Source of the DNA: a bacterium
Lineage (GTDB): Bacteria; Cyanobacteriota; Vampirovibrionia; Obscuribacterales; Obscuribacteraceae
NCBI GenBank assembly: GCA_018062085.1
Contig: JAGOSY010000019.1
Coordinates: forward strand, 1 to 64,000
DNA: 64,000 nt
Direction of reading: 5' to 3'
Part shown: piece after piece, positions 53,419-61,335 of the stretch
How positions within the stretch are numbered: position 1 is the first letter of the stretch
How the letters are laid out: each line of letters starts with the position of its first letter
The notes under the pieces: generated by a model
What the model saw: only the letters and a program-made list of their open reading frames with translations
Told to the model about the DNA's origin: nothing
Database searches by the model: none
Position numbers and translations under genes: made by a program

Positions 53419-53538
53419 ATGTTATCCGACGGCGAACCAGCATTTTTCGCAATGTTCTTGGTCTTTGCCCTGCTAATTCTTCTGGGCATCGTGCAGAACA
53501 TGCCCGGCGTGGAGTTAATTCCCGCTTTATACAACTAG
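53419..53538 (+). CDS. 39-residue single-pass membrane peptide
   Basis: Reads MLSDGEPAFFAMFLVFALLI then LLGIVQNMPGVELIPALYN. One membrane helix with acidic N terminus. Supported by the extended -10 element just upstream and by ending 26 bp before the next membrane-protein gene. No clear ribosome-binding site, so it is a moderate-confidence call. Confidence 0.45.
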   Translation: MLSDGEPAFFAMFLVFALLILLGIVQNMPGVELIPALYN

Positions 53539-53564
53539 AAGATAGAGGACGCTGAGCGACTTTT

Positions 53565-54059
53565 ATGTCATTAGCTGCTATCTATAGCACCCAACTCGGG
53601 CGGTATCAGCCCAGTATTAATGCTTGGAAAAAAGCTTGGAGGAAAGCTTTATTTGGCGGTTCGTTGTTGTGCAGCCTGCTGTTGCTGCTAGCGTCATTTC
53701 TAACATTCTCTGTCACTGTAACTGGCTGCACACCAGAGCTAGGCGATGCCACTTTGACGCAAAATACCCGCATAGAACTTGTTGATTGGCACATTTCGGG
53801 TCTCTGGGTAATCAATTGCCCGGTCTGCTGGATACGAGTGGCCAACTACAACAACGTACCAATCAAAGACGTAACCATCAAATACCAGACTTTTGACTTC
53901 GACAGCAAGCCACTCGATCAAGGCAGTTACACCATAGACGGCGAAGTTGGACCCGGCCAAGTGAAGAACTTTATCGAACAATACGTCGGTATTGTTCAAG
54001 TAGAAAGCGACAAACTAAAAGTTGAGCTTTCTACTGTTCACCTTGGTGACGGACACTAG
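53565..54059 (+). CDS. membrane-anchored protein with beta-sandwich-like domain
   Basis: 164 residues. A basic N terminus and one membrane anchor (ALFGGSLLCSLLLLLASFLT) precede an extracytoplasmic domain: HISGLWVINCPVCWIRVANY, VPIKDVTIKYQTFDFDSKPL, and PGQVKNFIEQYVGIVQVESD. The alternation and length recall FxLYD/LEA-type domains that decorate bacterial envelope proteins, but the match is not certain. Followed directly by two palindromic repeats. Confidence 0.65.
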   Translation: MSLAAIYSTQLGRYQPSINAWKKAWRKALFGGSLLCSLLLLLASFLTFSVTVTGCTPELGDATLTQNTRIELVDWHISGLWVINCPVCWIRVANYNNVPIKDVTIKYQTFDFDSKPLDQGSYTIDGEVGPGQVKNFIEQYVGIVQVESDKLKVELSTVHLGDGH

Positions 54060-54068
54060 TTGGTTTTA

Positions 54069-54094
54069 AAACTTGACCGATATCGGTCAAGTTT
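54069..54094. repeat. GATATC-centred palindrome, copy 5 (26 bp, perfect)
   Basis: Arms AAAC/GTTT flank TTGACCGATATCGGTCAA. It lies 10 bp after the stop of the gene 53565-54059. On the minus strand the stem is followed by TTTTAAAAC. Confidence 0.9.
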
Positions 54095-54109
54095 CGAACC
54101 TCAATACAA

Positions 54110-54137
54110 AAAACTTGACCGATATCGGTCAAGTTTT
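54110..54137 (-). terminator. GATATC-centred palindrome, copy 6, terminator of the 54165-54329 gene
   Basis: Arms AAAAC/GTTTT flank TTGACCGATATCGGTCAA (28 bp, perfect). On the minus strand the stem runs into six T residues, 28 bp after the stop of the small membrane-protein gene, so it should terminate that transcript. It is 15 bp from copy 5. Confidence 0.8.
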
Positions 54138-54164
54138 GAGCACAATATTATTCGTCGAAATAGC

Positions 54165-54329
54165 TTAATACTGTTGCTCTGCCTTGAATGCCGACTTCCA
54201 TACGAGATAGGCAATCAGACCGTAGACCACAAGCAAAATCAAAAAAATCATAAGTGGCATTTTCTGATAGATCTTCAGAAACGGGCGCAAAATGAAATCG
54301 ATTACAAAAAATCCAGCTGTCGCCTGCAT
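54165..54329 (-). CDS. small single-pass membrane protein, 54 aa
   Basis: Start at ATG 54329 with GGAGGG about eight bases upstream. Sequence MQATAGFFVIDFILRPFLKI leads into a membrane helix (MIFLILLVVYGLIAYLVW) and a charged end (KSAFKAEQQY). No family recognised. The clear ribosome-binding site and a following terminator hairpin support a real gene. Confidence 0.65.
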   Translation of the reverse strand: MQATAGFFVIDFILRPFLKIYQKMPLMIFLILLVVYGLIAYLVWKSAFKAEQQY

Positions 54330-54448
54330 CAGCTCGCCCTCCGTTGTCAACATATTATATGAACAACGGAGGACTCAAAACCGATACATTACGAGAGTTC
54401 TATTTAGATCTCACTCATATAAGGCATAGCAAAAATGACTTGAAAGCT

Positions 54449-54586
54449 TTAGTGCCTCTTATATTTGTGATTGCGGTCCCAGCGTTTGGTCAAGCTGGGC
54501 GAGACCAAATCGGGATTCAAGATCAAAATCATGCCGATCAACAAAAAAAGACTAAGACCAATCGAGAGAATAAAAATCATCGGCAT
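54449..54586 (-). CDS. small single-pass membrane protein, 45 aa
   Basis: ATG 54586 preceded by GAGGT seven bases upstream. MPMIFILSIGLSLFLLIGMI then LILNPDLVSPSLTKRWDRNH: one N-terminal helix and a basic tail. It lies 119 bp upstream of the other small membrane-protein gene on the same strand. Unrecognised. Confidence 0.5.
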   Translation of the reverse strand: MPMIFILSIGLSLFLLIGMILILNPDLVSPSLTKRWDRNHKYKRH

Positions 54587-54765
54587 TGGTGAGACCTCAG
54601 CGCAAAAGGCTGTCGTAGTGGGGGAATGGCAGAACAAAGCGAGAACGCGTAAGAAAAACGAACTTACTAAATGCTACTCAAGAGCAAACAGATCATGAAG
54701 CACGCTCGATTAAGGTCAGGTTAAGGAAAAAGAATCCCACCTTAGGTTGAAAACAAATAATACAA

Positions 54766-54794
54766 CGAAAGGAGGCTGTAATAGCCTCCTTTCG
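54766..54794 (-). terminator. rho-independent terminator of the DUF4384 gene
   Basis: CGAAAGGAGGCT and AGCCTCCTTTCG form a perfect 12-bp stem around a five-base loop. On the minus strand it is followed by a T-rich stretch (TTGTATTATTTG). It lies 82 bp after the stop of the gene 54877-55806. Confidence 0.85.
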
Positions 54795-54876
54795 CAGAGA
54801 TTTTATGAGATTTCGAGGGTTGCCTTAGCAGTCTTTAATCGAGATTCATTGTCTTTTCCCATCTCAGGCAAAGCAA

Positions 54877-55806
54877 TCAAATGTGCTGCAAAGCTACGTC
54901 TACGTGGAGCACTCCAGAAGATTGCTGAGACACTACAGTGACAGTTCCTTCTTCTTCTTTTGGTGAACTTGACGTACCTGAAGCATGATTAGAAGCACTA
55001 CCTGAAGAACTAGATCCAACTGCGCGCTTCACCTTCACCGGTCGATGAGCAGCTTTTGGCTTATCGTCGACGGCAGCGGCCTGTGAAGTTCTCTCGGGGT
55101 GCTCGCTCTTCGCTGCTTGAGTAAGTTTAGGATGAGTGACTTTCGCAATCTTTTCGGTCTTCTCGACTTTGGTCACTTTCTCAGGCTTGCTTGGAGTAGT
55201 GGCTGGCAAGAAAACAGGAGCCTCAACTCGAGGAGCATTGTAAGAAACATAGATTCTGGCTGGTACTAGGTCTTTACTACCAGTCTGAGCAGAAGCAATC
55301 ATAGTCACTTCTTTTTGAGGCTTTTGCAGATAGGCCTGTGCGTCCATGGGAGAACGCGAAAGCAGCAGTGTAAGCTTTTCAAGACCAGGGTTTTCATCAA
55401 AAGTTAAGTAGCCGTCTGACGGCAACGCGTAATCTTTGCCTCTGTCTACTTTGTTGTTCTCTGCGGCTCTATTATCGGGGAAAAGCACGCTCTGCTCCCC
55501 GCGACTGCCACTAGAAAGCAAGATATAGGCATAGCCATCTATATTGGAGCGAACGTGAAAACGAATACTGTCATTGGTCTTAAACTGAAACTTATTGCTC
55601 ACCCGCGTAACGTTATTTCCACGCTTCAGTTCTATCCAATAGCGCAAGCCAGTGTTGAGTGACTCAGTTGGTTTTTCCAGCTGTTCGAAGAAGAGACCTT
55701 TAGCCCCGCTCTGCTCCTGGGCGTAAACACCGGTAGAAATCACTACACCAAGTGCCACAGCCAGCGAAACTGCGCAAGATTTTCTGATTAGCTCAAGCGC
55801 TTTCAT
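54877..55806 (-). CDS. secreted DUF4384 protein
   Basis: 309 residues from ATG 55806 (GAGGAG at suitable spacing). Signal peptide ends at VYA-Q. Residues about 50-170 form a DUF4384 domain: GLRYWIELKRGNNVTRVSNK, RFHVRSNIDGYAYILLSSGS, EQSVLFPDNRAAENNKVDRG, FDENPGLEKLTLLLSRS. The rest is a Lys/Pro/Ser-rich disordered tail (KVEKTEKIAKVTHPK). DUF4384 domains often accompany caspase-like or kinase modules. The next protein upstream on the same strand ends in a similar domain, so they may work together. Confidence 0.85.
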   Translation of the reverse strand: MKALELIRKSCAVSLAVALGVVISTGVYAQEQSGAKGLFFEQLEKPTESLNTGLRYWIELKRGNNVTRVSNKFQFKTNDSIRFHVRSNIDGYAYILLSSGSRGEQSVLFPDNRAAENNKVDRGKDYALPSDGYLTFDENPGLEKLTLLLSRSPMDAQAYLQKPQKEVTMIASAQTGSKDLVPARIYVSYNAPRVEAPVFLPATTPSKPEKVTKVEKTEKIAKVTHPKLTQAAKSEHPERTSQAAAVDDKPKAAHRPVKVKRAVGSSSSGSASNHASGTSSSPKEEEGTVTVVSQQSSGVLHVDVALQHI

Positions 55807-55907
55807 GTTCATCTCCTCTGTCTACGAATTTACCGGGATTCCTGAATACTCTTGCCCTACGGCTAAAAAAATCAAATTAGGGGGCAATACATTCTAATTG
55901 TTCTAGT

Positions 55908-58331
55908 TTAATTGGTCGGAGCGATATTGCTAGGGGTTGTACTGCTAGGGGTTGTATTGCCAGGGGTTGTATTGCCAGGGGTGATATTGCTAGGCAATTG
56001 GCTATCAAGGGTTGGGTCTTTCTTGTGCCTTACGTCCACTTGGGTAATATAGACTTCGCGGCCCATCAAACCACTAGAACCAAATTTGCCATTCTTAGGC
56101 TTATTATCGTCGAAGAAGTGCTCACCTAATTCCTTAGCATCTACGACTACGCCATTGCCACTTTCATCACAACTCAAAAGCTGGAGTGAACGGTTTACAA
56201 ACTGCTCAATCGCTTTCTCTTGAGCCACAGGATCGCTCATGGTCAACAAGTCGCTCTTCATGCCGCTAGCGACCAGTAAAATTTTCTCAGTACCATCACT
56301 GTTGTCGCAGCCAAAAGCAGTAACAGCCTTAGCCAAAGGGATTTTTTCTAAACCATCACCCACGAGTATGTAGCGAGCTCCAGCGTCAAGGACCACATCA
56401 TTGGCCGCCGAAGATGGAGTGTGTAGAATCACTTTGCCCGAATTCTGCACGAGAAAAGCATACATGTAGAATGACTGCTTAGCCATTACATCAACGCCAA
56501 ATTTTGCCCTTCCAGTAAAGACATAATTCTTGTCGTGCATCACCACTGGCCCAGAAGTAAACTCCGCCAAAGTAGTAGCCAACCAAGCCTGACTCTGATT
56601 GGGCAAAATTACAGGGCTAGTATTGATGATATTTGGCTTGGGAATCATAGCAAGGGCAGCAGCTCCAGCACCAGCAAATATAAGCACTAAAGTCATGGCG
56701 AGCAAAGCCGGGCTATAAGTTTTTGCATTAGTCACAGGTCGAATAATCTGCGGGCCAGTGCGGGTTCGAGTCTTTCCAACTAGTCTAGTCTTAGCTCTCG
56801 TCTGCGCCTTTGTCTTTCTTGCTATCGGACCCTTATAGTCAGAATCCTGGATCAATCGCTGTCCGCAGCCTTTGCAAAAATTAGGCTCATCCATTGACGA
56901 GCGGCCGCATTTAGGACACTGAATACGGGCCACTTGGCGGCATCCGCCGAATCGTCCAGAGACTTCAGTTTCGTCTCCATTGCCAGAGAGGGTGAGCTTC
57001 CTGGCTAAAGTGGTCTCCCCAGCACTCTTCAAACATTCAATCACTTGCTCCACCCAAATCATCTGATGGAAGCCACCATCTGGCGCCACCACCGCTGGAT
57101 CTGGCGGCACCGCACCACAATGAATGCCGATCACTGTGCCATCTTTGAAAATAGGACAGCCGGCCGCTTCGAAGGGGAGTCCAATGTTATGCAGCACATG
57201 GGATGGATCGAGATCTCTAACACTGCCCAGCAGAGTTCCAGGACGCAAAAGTGGTGCCAAAGATGCATCTTCTACCCAAAGTGCAGTAACAAGATCATTG
57301 GGAGATAGAGGAGTCTTCACTCCAAGGGGCAGCGGAACAATATCGCCACCCTTAACAAAGGGAGCCTCAAAGTAGCTAATCTGGCGGGTTTTAACAAGTT
57401 CTTGCATGGCGGCGTAGATAGAAAAATCGTCTATTCCGGCAACTTGCCACATCATACCTAGGGGAGTGCCACCATCAAGAAACGGCCAAATTAGCTTGGT
57501 TGCTTCTCGTGAATCTGGTGGCAGTATGTCGAAATTAGGCTGGGGAGTCACTCTTACAAACAAACTAGAGGGACCACCGACAATCGACACCATTTTTTCC
57601 ATCTCGTCTGTGCGTCGCAAAGACTCGATTAAAAGCATATCGATAGGCCGAGAAATTTCAGTCACAGTCGTCCAGCTAGGCTCGTCTTCAGAAGTGAAGT
57701 AGAAGCTACCATTGAACTTATGCCGAATGATTTGATAAATCGCCATTTCGTTGACGAGATTGTGATAATAAGCGTGTGTAGCGCGTCCATTTTGACAAAA
57801 GAGCTTACCGACAACACGGTTGCGTTCATCAAGAATTGAGACCGTACCAACTTTTCGAGCATTGGTAATTGTTTGCACCACAAGAGGCAATTCGATTTCA
57901 GCCAGACTGCCGCCAAGGCCAGCCTCATGCTCAGGCACAAATTGCTCAAAGGAATCATTGATTTCTTTGATCTCATCAGCCGAAAGCTCATTGGCACTTG
58001 GCGAGAGTTTGAGCAAAGCGACATTGTGTTTCTGCAAGGGCAGTCCGTTTACTGGGTCGGTCAGCCCGTGTTTAGCCATGGTCTTGAGCACAGCTTTATC
58101 GACTTTAGGGTGGAAAACCACTGACTTTATTGAATATTCGCGACCGCTACTCGGGAAGCGCACCCGCAGTGCCTTAAGAATCTCAGTATAGAGAATGACA
58201 GAATGAGCGCATGTGACCACAGTTTCGCCATCAACTTGCCAGACTGCTGCAAGCGGATAACGCACAGGCAAGCTATAGTCGTAAACGAGCCCGACAGCAT
58301 TGGCGTATTTGGTTAGCTCTTGTTCTGACAC
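55908..58331 (-). CDS. pseudo-trypsin with inserted DUF4388, zinc ribbon, membrane helix and DUF4384-like end
   Basis: 807 residues, multidomain. N-terminal trypsin fold: His43 in VVTCAHSV is kept, the Asp position is Asn103 (KHNVALLKLS), and the Ser position is Ala390 (FEAAGCPIFKDGTVIGI where GNSGGP is normal), so it is a dead protease. Residues about 160-310 are inserted within the fold and contain a DUF4388-like unit (TVSILDERNRVVGKLFCQNG). Then a zinc ribbon (C472, C475, C486, C489), a basic linker, one membrane helix (about 540-563) and an extracytoplasmic DUF4384-like domain (SFYMYAFLVQNSGKVILHTP). The tail carries a 15-bp-encoded NTTPG repeat. Likely a transmembrane signalling scaffold. 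Confidence 0.8.
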   Translation of the reverse strand: MSEQELTKYANAVGLVYDYSLPVRYPLAAVWQVDGETVVTCAHSVILYTEILKALRVRFPSSGREYSIKSVVFHPKVDKAVLKTMAKHGLTDPVNGLPLQKHNVALLKLSPSANELSADEIKEINDSFEQFVPEHEAGLGGSLAEIELPLVVQTITNARKVGTVSILDERNRVVGKLFCQNGRATHAYYHNLVNEMAIYQIIRHKFNGSFYFTSEDEPSWTTVTEISRPIDMLLIESLRRTDEMEKMVSIVGGPSSLFVRVTPQPNFDILPPDSREATKLIWPFLDGGTPLGMMWQVAGIDDFSIYAAMQELVKTRQISYFEAPFVKGGDIVPLPLGVKTPLSPNDLVTALWVEDASLAPLLRPGTLLGSVRDLDPSHVLHNIGLPFEAAGCPIFKDGTVIGIHCGAVPPDPAVVAPDGGFHQMIWVEQVIECLKSAGETTLARKLTLSGNGDETEVSGRFGGCRQVARIQCPKCGRSSMDEPNFCKGCGQRLIQDSDYKGPIARKTKAQTRAKTRLVGKTRTRTGPQIIRPVTNAKTYSPALLAMTLVLIFAGAGAAALAMIPKPNIINTSPVILPNQSQAWLATTLAEFTSGPVVMHDKNYVFTGRAKFGVDVMAKQSFYMYAFLVQNSGKVILHTPSSAANDVVLDAGARYILVGDGLEKIPLAKAVTAFGCDNSDGTEKILLVASGMKSDLLTMSDPVAQEKAIEQFVNRSLQLLSCDESGNGVVVDAKELGEHFFDDNKPKNGKFGSSGLMGREVYITQVDVRHKKDPTLDSQLPSNITPGNTTPGNTTPSSTTPSNIAPTN
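55929..55988. repeat. 15-bp tandem repeat, 4 units, at the 3' end of the pseudo-trypsin gene
   Basis: Units GCTAGGGGTTGTAYT / GCCAGGGGTTGTATT follow without gaps. They code on the minus strand for the pentapeptide NTTPG/S, forming the extreme C terminus. Confidence 0.88.
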
Positions 58332-58418
58332 TGGTTACCGCTGACTACTGGGAACTGAAAAGAAAGAACGAAAGAAAGGGCCCTTATAGTATAAGGGCTT
58401 CTACAATATCTATGTTTT

Positions 58419-59585
58419 TTGAGGTTACACCAAGGGTTGTCAGCAGATAAGGAGCTCAATTTCAAGCCCAGCCTAGAAAAGCTCCTAACCGTCATCGGCT
58501 GCGACTACAGCGCTGCGATGCCTAGGCCAATTAGGTCTGGGCCAATTAGGTCTGGGACAAATGAGTCTAGGCCCAATGCAACTTGGACTGCCTGCGGCAA
58601 ACTTGAAATCGCCAAGGCTAATGGCCCCCAACTCACAGCTTCGACAATCCTGCACATCCAGAGCTTAGAAAACATCGGCTCCGACCGGCTTCTTGATAAT
58701 TTGCTTGGTCTCAGTGGCCGTTCCACAGCTCCGCCAGAAGCCAGCAGCTCCAACTCCAATTCCAATTCCAGCTCCAGCTCCAGCTCCAGCTCCAATTCCA
58801 ATTCCAGCTCAGGCTCCGGCTCCGGCTCCGGCTCGTCCAAAATAATTGGCCTTGACTTCCCTTTCTCTTTTCCCAGGCCCTTCGCCGAGATTTTGCTAGG
58901 TGCTGATCCAGCAGGCACCTGGGCGGACTTAGCTGCAATCGTCAGCAAACTGACTTTCCCTGAACTTCTCGCCCAAGTGAGAGCAGCCAAGCCAATCATC
59001 GGTGGTGAGATAAAAAGATTGACTGATAGTTCCACAGCCCCAAAGGCTCAAAGCCCTCTGCATCAAATCAATCCGGGAATGCTGAAGATGACCTGGCAAG
59101 GAATGCACCTGCTGCTAGCTCTCCAGCAAAAGGGCTTCATCATTCAGCCATTTGCGCTTTCAGGCAATATCTCCGGCCAAACAGAAACAGCGCCTGTTAC
59201 TTTCCAGACTACTGTTATGGAGGTGTATCCCGCCGCAGTGCTCAAATCACTAGAGCTACCCTGGCGCAAATACAAAGGTGCGGACCCAGAGGCCAAGCAG
59301 CTGCGGCAGTTTATTCTCAACAATCTGCTGGGGAGGGGCGACAAGTTACGCTCTGTAAACAAAATCGCTATGGGAGTACCAGAGCTTGAGCTACCGCGCA
59401 ATCTAGAGCAATTAGCCCTAGCCAATGACGATGCTCTCGATGCTGTAATTGCCGCATTAGGAGCGGCGATTGCCTACCTCAATCCCGGCCTAACAGCCCC
59501 ACCCTGGCAGATTTCAGCAGACCTAATCGCCCTTGAGGGCTGGATATACGTCCCCTACCCACAAACCATGGCGCCGACCTCATAG
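58419..59585 (+). CDS. DUF429 (predicted RNase H-fold nuclease) protein
   Basis: 388 residues in the longest frame (TTG 58419); the domain proper begins at VIGCDYS, so the true start may be somewhat downstream. DUF429 landmarks: GCDYSAA, IIGLDFPFSFPRPF, VMEVYPAAVLKSLELPWRKY, DDALDAVIAALGAAIAYL, and the end LEGWIYVP. The acidic residues at GCDYS, GLDFP, MEVYP and DDALD suit an RNase H-like metal site. Between the first two motifs is a Ser/Asn/Gly stretch encoded by a 6-bp repeat. Function unproven. Confidence 0.85.
   Translation: MRLHQGLSADKELNFKPSLEKLLTVIGCDYSAAMPRPIRSGPIRSGTNESRPNATWTACGKLEIAKANGPQLTASTILHIQSLENIGSDRLLDNLLGLSGRSTAPPEASSSNSNSNSSSSSSSSSNSNSSSGSGSGSGSSKIIGLDFPFSFPRPFAEILLGADPAGTWADLAAIVSKLTFPELLAQVRAAKPIIGGEIKRLTDSSTAPKAQSPLHQINPGMLKMTWQGMHLLLALQQKGFIIQPFALSGNISGQTETAPVTFQTTVMEVYPAAVLKSLELPWRKYKGADPEAKQLRQFILNNLLGRGDKLRSVNKIAMGVPELELPRNLEQLALANDDALDAVIAALGAAIAYLNPGLTAPPWQISADLIALEGWIYVPYPQTMAPTS
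58748..58831. repeat. 6-bp repeat array, 14 units, in frame
   Basis: CTCCAA, TTCCAA, CTCCAG and CTCCGG units alternate for 84 bp, coding for an (Asn/Ser/Gly)-Ser run in the DUF429 gene. The complementary strand reads as a long Glu-Leu repeat, which is only its shadow. Confidence 0.9.
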
Positions 59586-59668
59586 GTTATGGCGTAGGTT
59601 ATAATGTTTGCTCCAGACTAATGTTTGGTCCATGCATTTGCTATGAAGGCTCGCAAATGTTTGTATAT

Positions 59669-59741
59669 GCGTCCGTAGCTCAGCGGATAGAGCTCCCGCC
59701 TTCTAAGCGGGAGGTCGTTGGTTCGAATCCAACCGGGCGTA
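59669..59741 (+). tRNA. tRNA-Arg (anticodon TCT)
   Basis: All four arms fold: acceptor GCGTCCG/CGGGCGT (first pair G-U, one internal G-U), D arm GCTC/GAGC, anticodon stem CCCGC/GCGGG with loop CTTCTAA (anticodon TCT at 59702-59704), and T arm GTTGG-TTCGAAT-CCAAC. Discriminator A at 59741. CCA is not encoded. A run of eight T follows immediately and probably ends transcription. Confidence 0.96.
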
Positions 59742-59780
59742 TTTTTTTTGAAGCTGCAAATCTGAGGATACAGTCTGAAG

Positions 59781-60887
59781 ATGAAGGTAGCACCGATCGC
59801 AATAACAGTAGGAATACTCGCGGCCATCGCTGGCGGTGGCTATTGGTATTGGACCACAACACCGCTCTACGCACTGCAAGCTCTAATGCTGGCTGTGCAA
59901 AACCACGATGGTCAAGCGTTTTCTAAACGAGTTGACGTCAAAGGAGCGGTTGAGAACATGCTCCAAGACGTTCTGGTTTATCCGGCCTTAAGCACTCCGA
60001 ATTTGTCGTCTTTTCAAAAACAAGTAGCCACTGGTGCCATCACCATGGCCAAAACACAGATCAAAGATGAACTTCTAAAATCAATCTACAGATCGCTCAG
60101 CGCGCCAATTCAATATGGTGACGGCAATGAGCCGACTTCGAATTTACTGGCAGCACCAGCCTATGCTGCCGACAATTCCGCTCCGCAAGCTGCAGCCAGC
60201 AGCTCTGTGCCCAGCAAGAAACCTAGCGATGTGCGCGATTTGCTCAATGTAGCCAGCCACGAACTCGGCGGCGAGGTGGGCAAACTCAAGACAGAAGCGT
60301 TTCAACGCATGCAGACCTATGTGCACAATCACCCATACACAATTCCAGGACGAGTAATCAACGCACCTCCCGGCCAGCGCGGTGCAGTAATAAGACGCGT
60401 GCTTGAAGATCACGGCTTCAGCCAAAACTATTTCAAAGGCTTGACCGGTTACAAAATTGTTCCAATAGCAGTCGAGCCAGCAGCAACAATAAACAGTAGC
60501 GACGCCTCAGTGCTGCCCCTAGGCGAAATTACTGTCACCGCCGGTAATGCGGCGAGCAATAGTGGCGCAGAAAGAGCACTTGTCGGTCTGCGCTTTTACA
60601 GCCCGAGAATAGGCCAAGAAGTAATCGTCGAAATCGAGATGATGAAAAACTTTAAGGCAACCAACAGCTCTGTCGAAGACACTGAGTGGTGCGTCACTCG
60701 CCTAGCCAACGTGCGCCCGGTTCTGGATAGCGTAGCGCAAGATTATCTTACTGATGTGCACGAACTAATTGCTTACTCTTTATACGGCATGAATAATCAA
60801 AACATGAATAAAGATATGCGAGGCATCACAGATCGCATCAAAAGTCATCCGGCTGCTCAAGACTTTTTGAAAAAACTGGGAATTTAG
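59781..60887 (+). CDS. DUF2939 membrane-anchored protein
   Basis: 368 residues. N-terminal anchor (APIAITVGILAAIAGGGYWY) followed at once by the DUF2939 motif: WTTTPLYALQALMLAVQNHD, FSKRVDVKGAVENMLQDV. A central Ala/Ser linker, then a second domain of about 170 residues (YTIPGRVINAPPGQRGAVIR; GLRFYSPRIGQEVIVEIEMM) with no recognised family. Extracytoplasmic domain of unknown role. It follows the tRNA by 39 bp and is followed by palindrome copy 7. Confidence 0.75.
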   Translation: MKVAPIAITVGILAAIAGGGYWYWTTTPLYALQALMLAVQNHDGQAFSKRVDVKGAVENMLQDVLVYPALSTPNLSSFQKQVATGAITMAKTQIKDELLKSIYRSLSAPIQYGDGNEPTSNLLAAPAYAADNSAPQAAASSSVPSKKPSDVRDLLNVASHELGGEVGKLKTEAFQRMQTYVHNHPYTIPGRVINAPPGQRGAVIRRVLEDHGFSQNYFKGLTGYKIVPIAVEPAATINSSDASVLPLGEITVTAGNAASNSGAERALVGLRFYSPRIGQEVIVEIEMMKNFKATNSSVEDTEWCVTRLANVRPVLDSVAQDYLTDVHELIAYSLYGMNNQNMNKDMRGITDRIKSHPAAQDFLKKLGI

Positions 60888-61335
60888 ATACTTAGTCGAA
60901 GCAACACTGCTAGGCTCTGCCGACTATCTAATAGTGGTGAATAAGCCATTTTCACATTAAATTTTGAGGGCGCTGCGTGATCGAGAGCGCGTGAATTGTT
61001 CTTGCTGCCGAAACTTGACCGATATCGGTCAAGTTTCGGTTTATGAAACGCACTCCAAGCTTCTAATCAAAAGCGAGAACCCCAGTCAAATAAGCGTTTC
61101 GGGGCTCAGCGAACAAAGAGAACAAAGCGACAATAAACGAGCAGATGTTCACGCTAGATATATTTCGAGTAGAGAAAACAGAAACTGTCAAGACTAAATT
61201 CTCTCGACTATTCCATCACTGACAAACTACTAAACAGTATCAATTAGCTATTGAATAGCGCCCTTGTATATTATCCAATTTTTGCGGAGTGGTGGCAGAT
61301 GCGTTATCATTGCTAGGTAGCCAATTAGTGAGCCC
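60888..61335. other. 448-bp intergenic region containing palindrome copy 7
   Basis: Apart from the palindrome at 61008-61039 I see no gene here; the open frame across the palindrome has no ribosome-binding site and no conserved character. A TATATT-like -10 near 61267 could serve the TPR gene at 61336, but no -35 is evident. Confidence 0.5.
61008..61039. repeat. GATATC-centred palindrome, copy 7 (32 bp, perfect)
   Basis: Arms CCGAAAC/GTTTCGG flank TTGACCGATATCGGTCAA. It lies 120 bp after the DUF2939 stop, in the leader or spacer before the TPR gene at 61336. Followed on the plus strand by only a short T-rich stretch (TTTATG). Confidence 0.9.

Noticed and set aside
58505..59035. Minus-strand Glu/Leu-repeat open frame
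   Set aside because: Shadow of the 6-bp repeat in the DUF429 gene on the plus strand.
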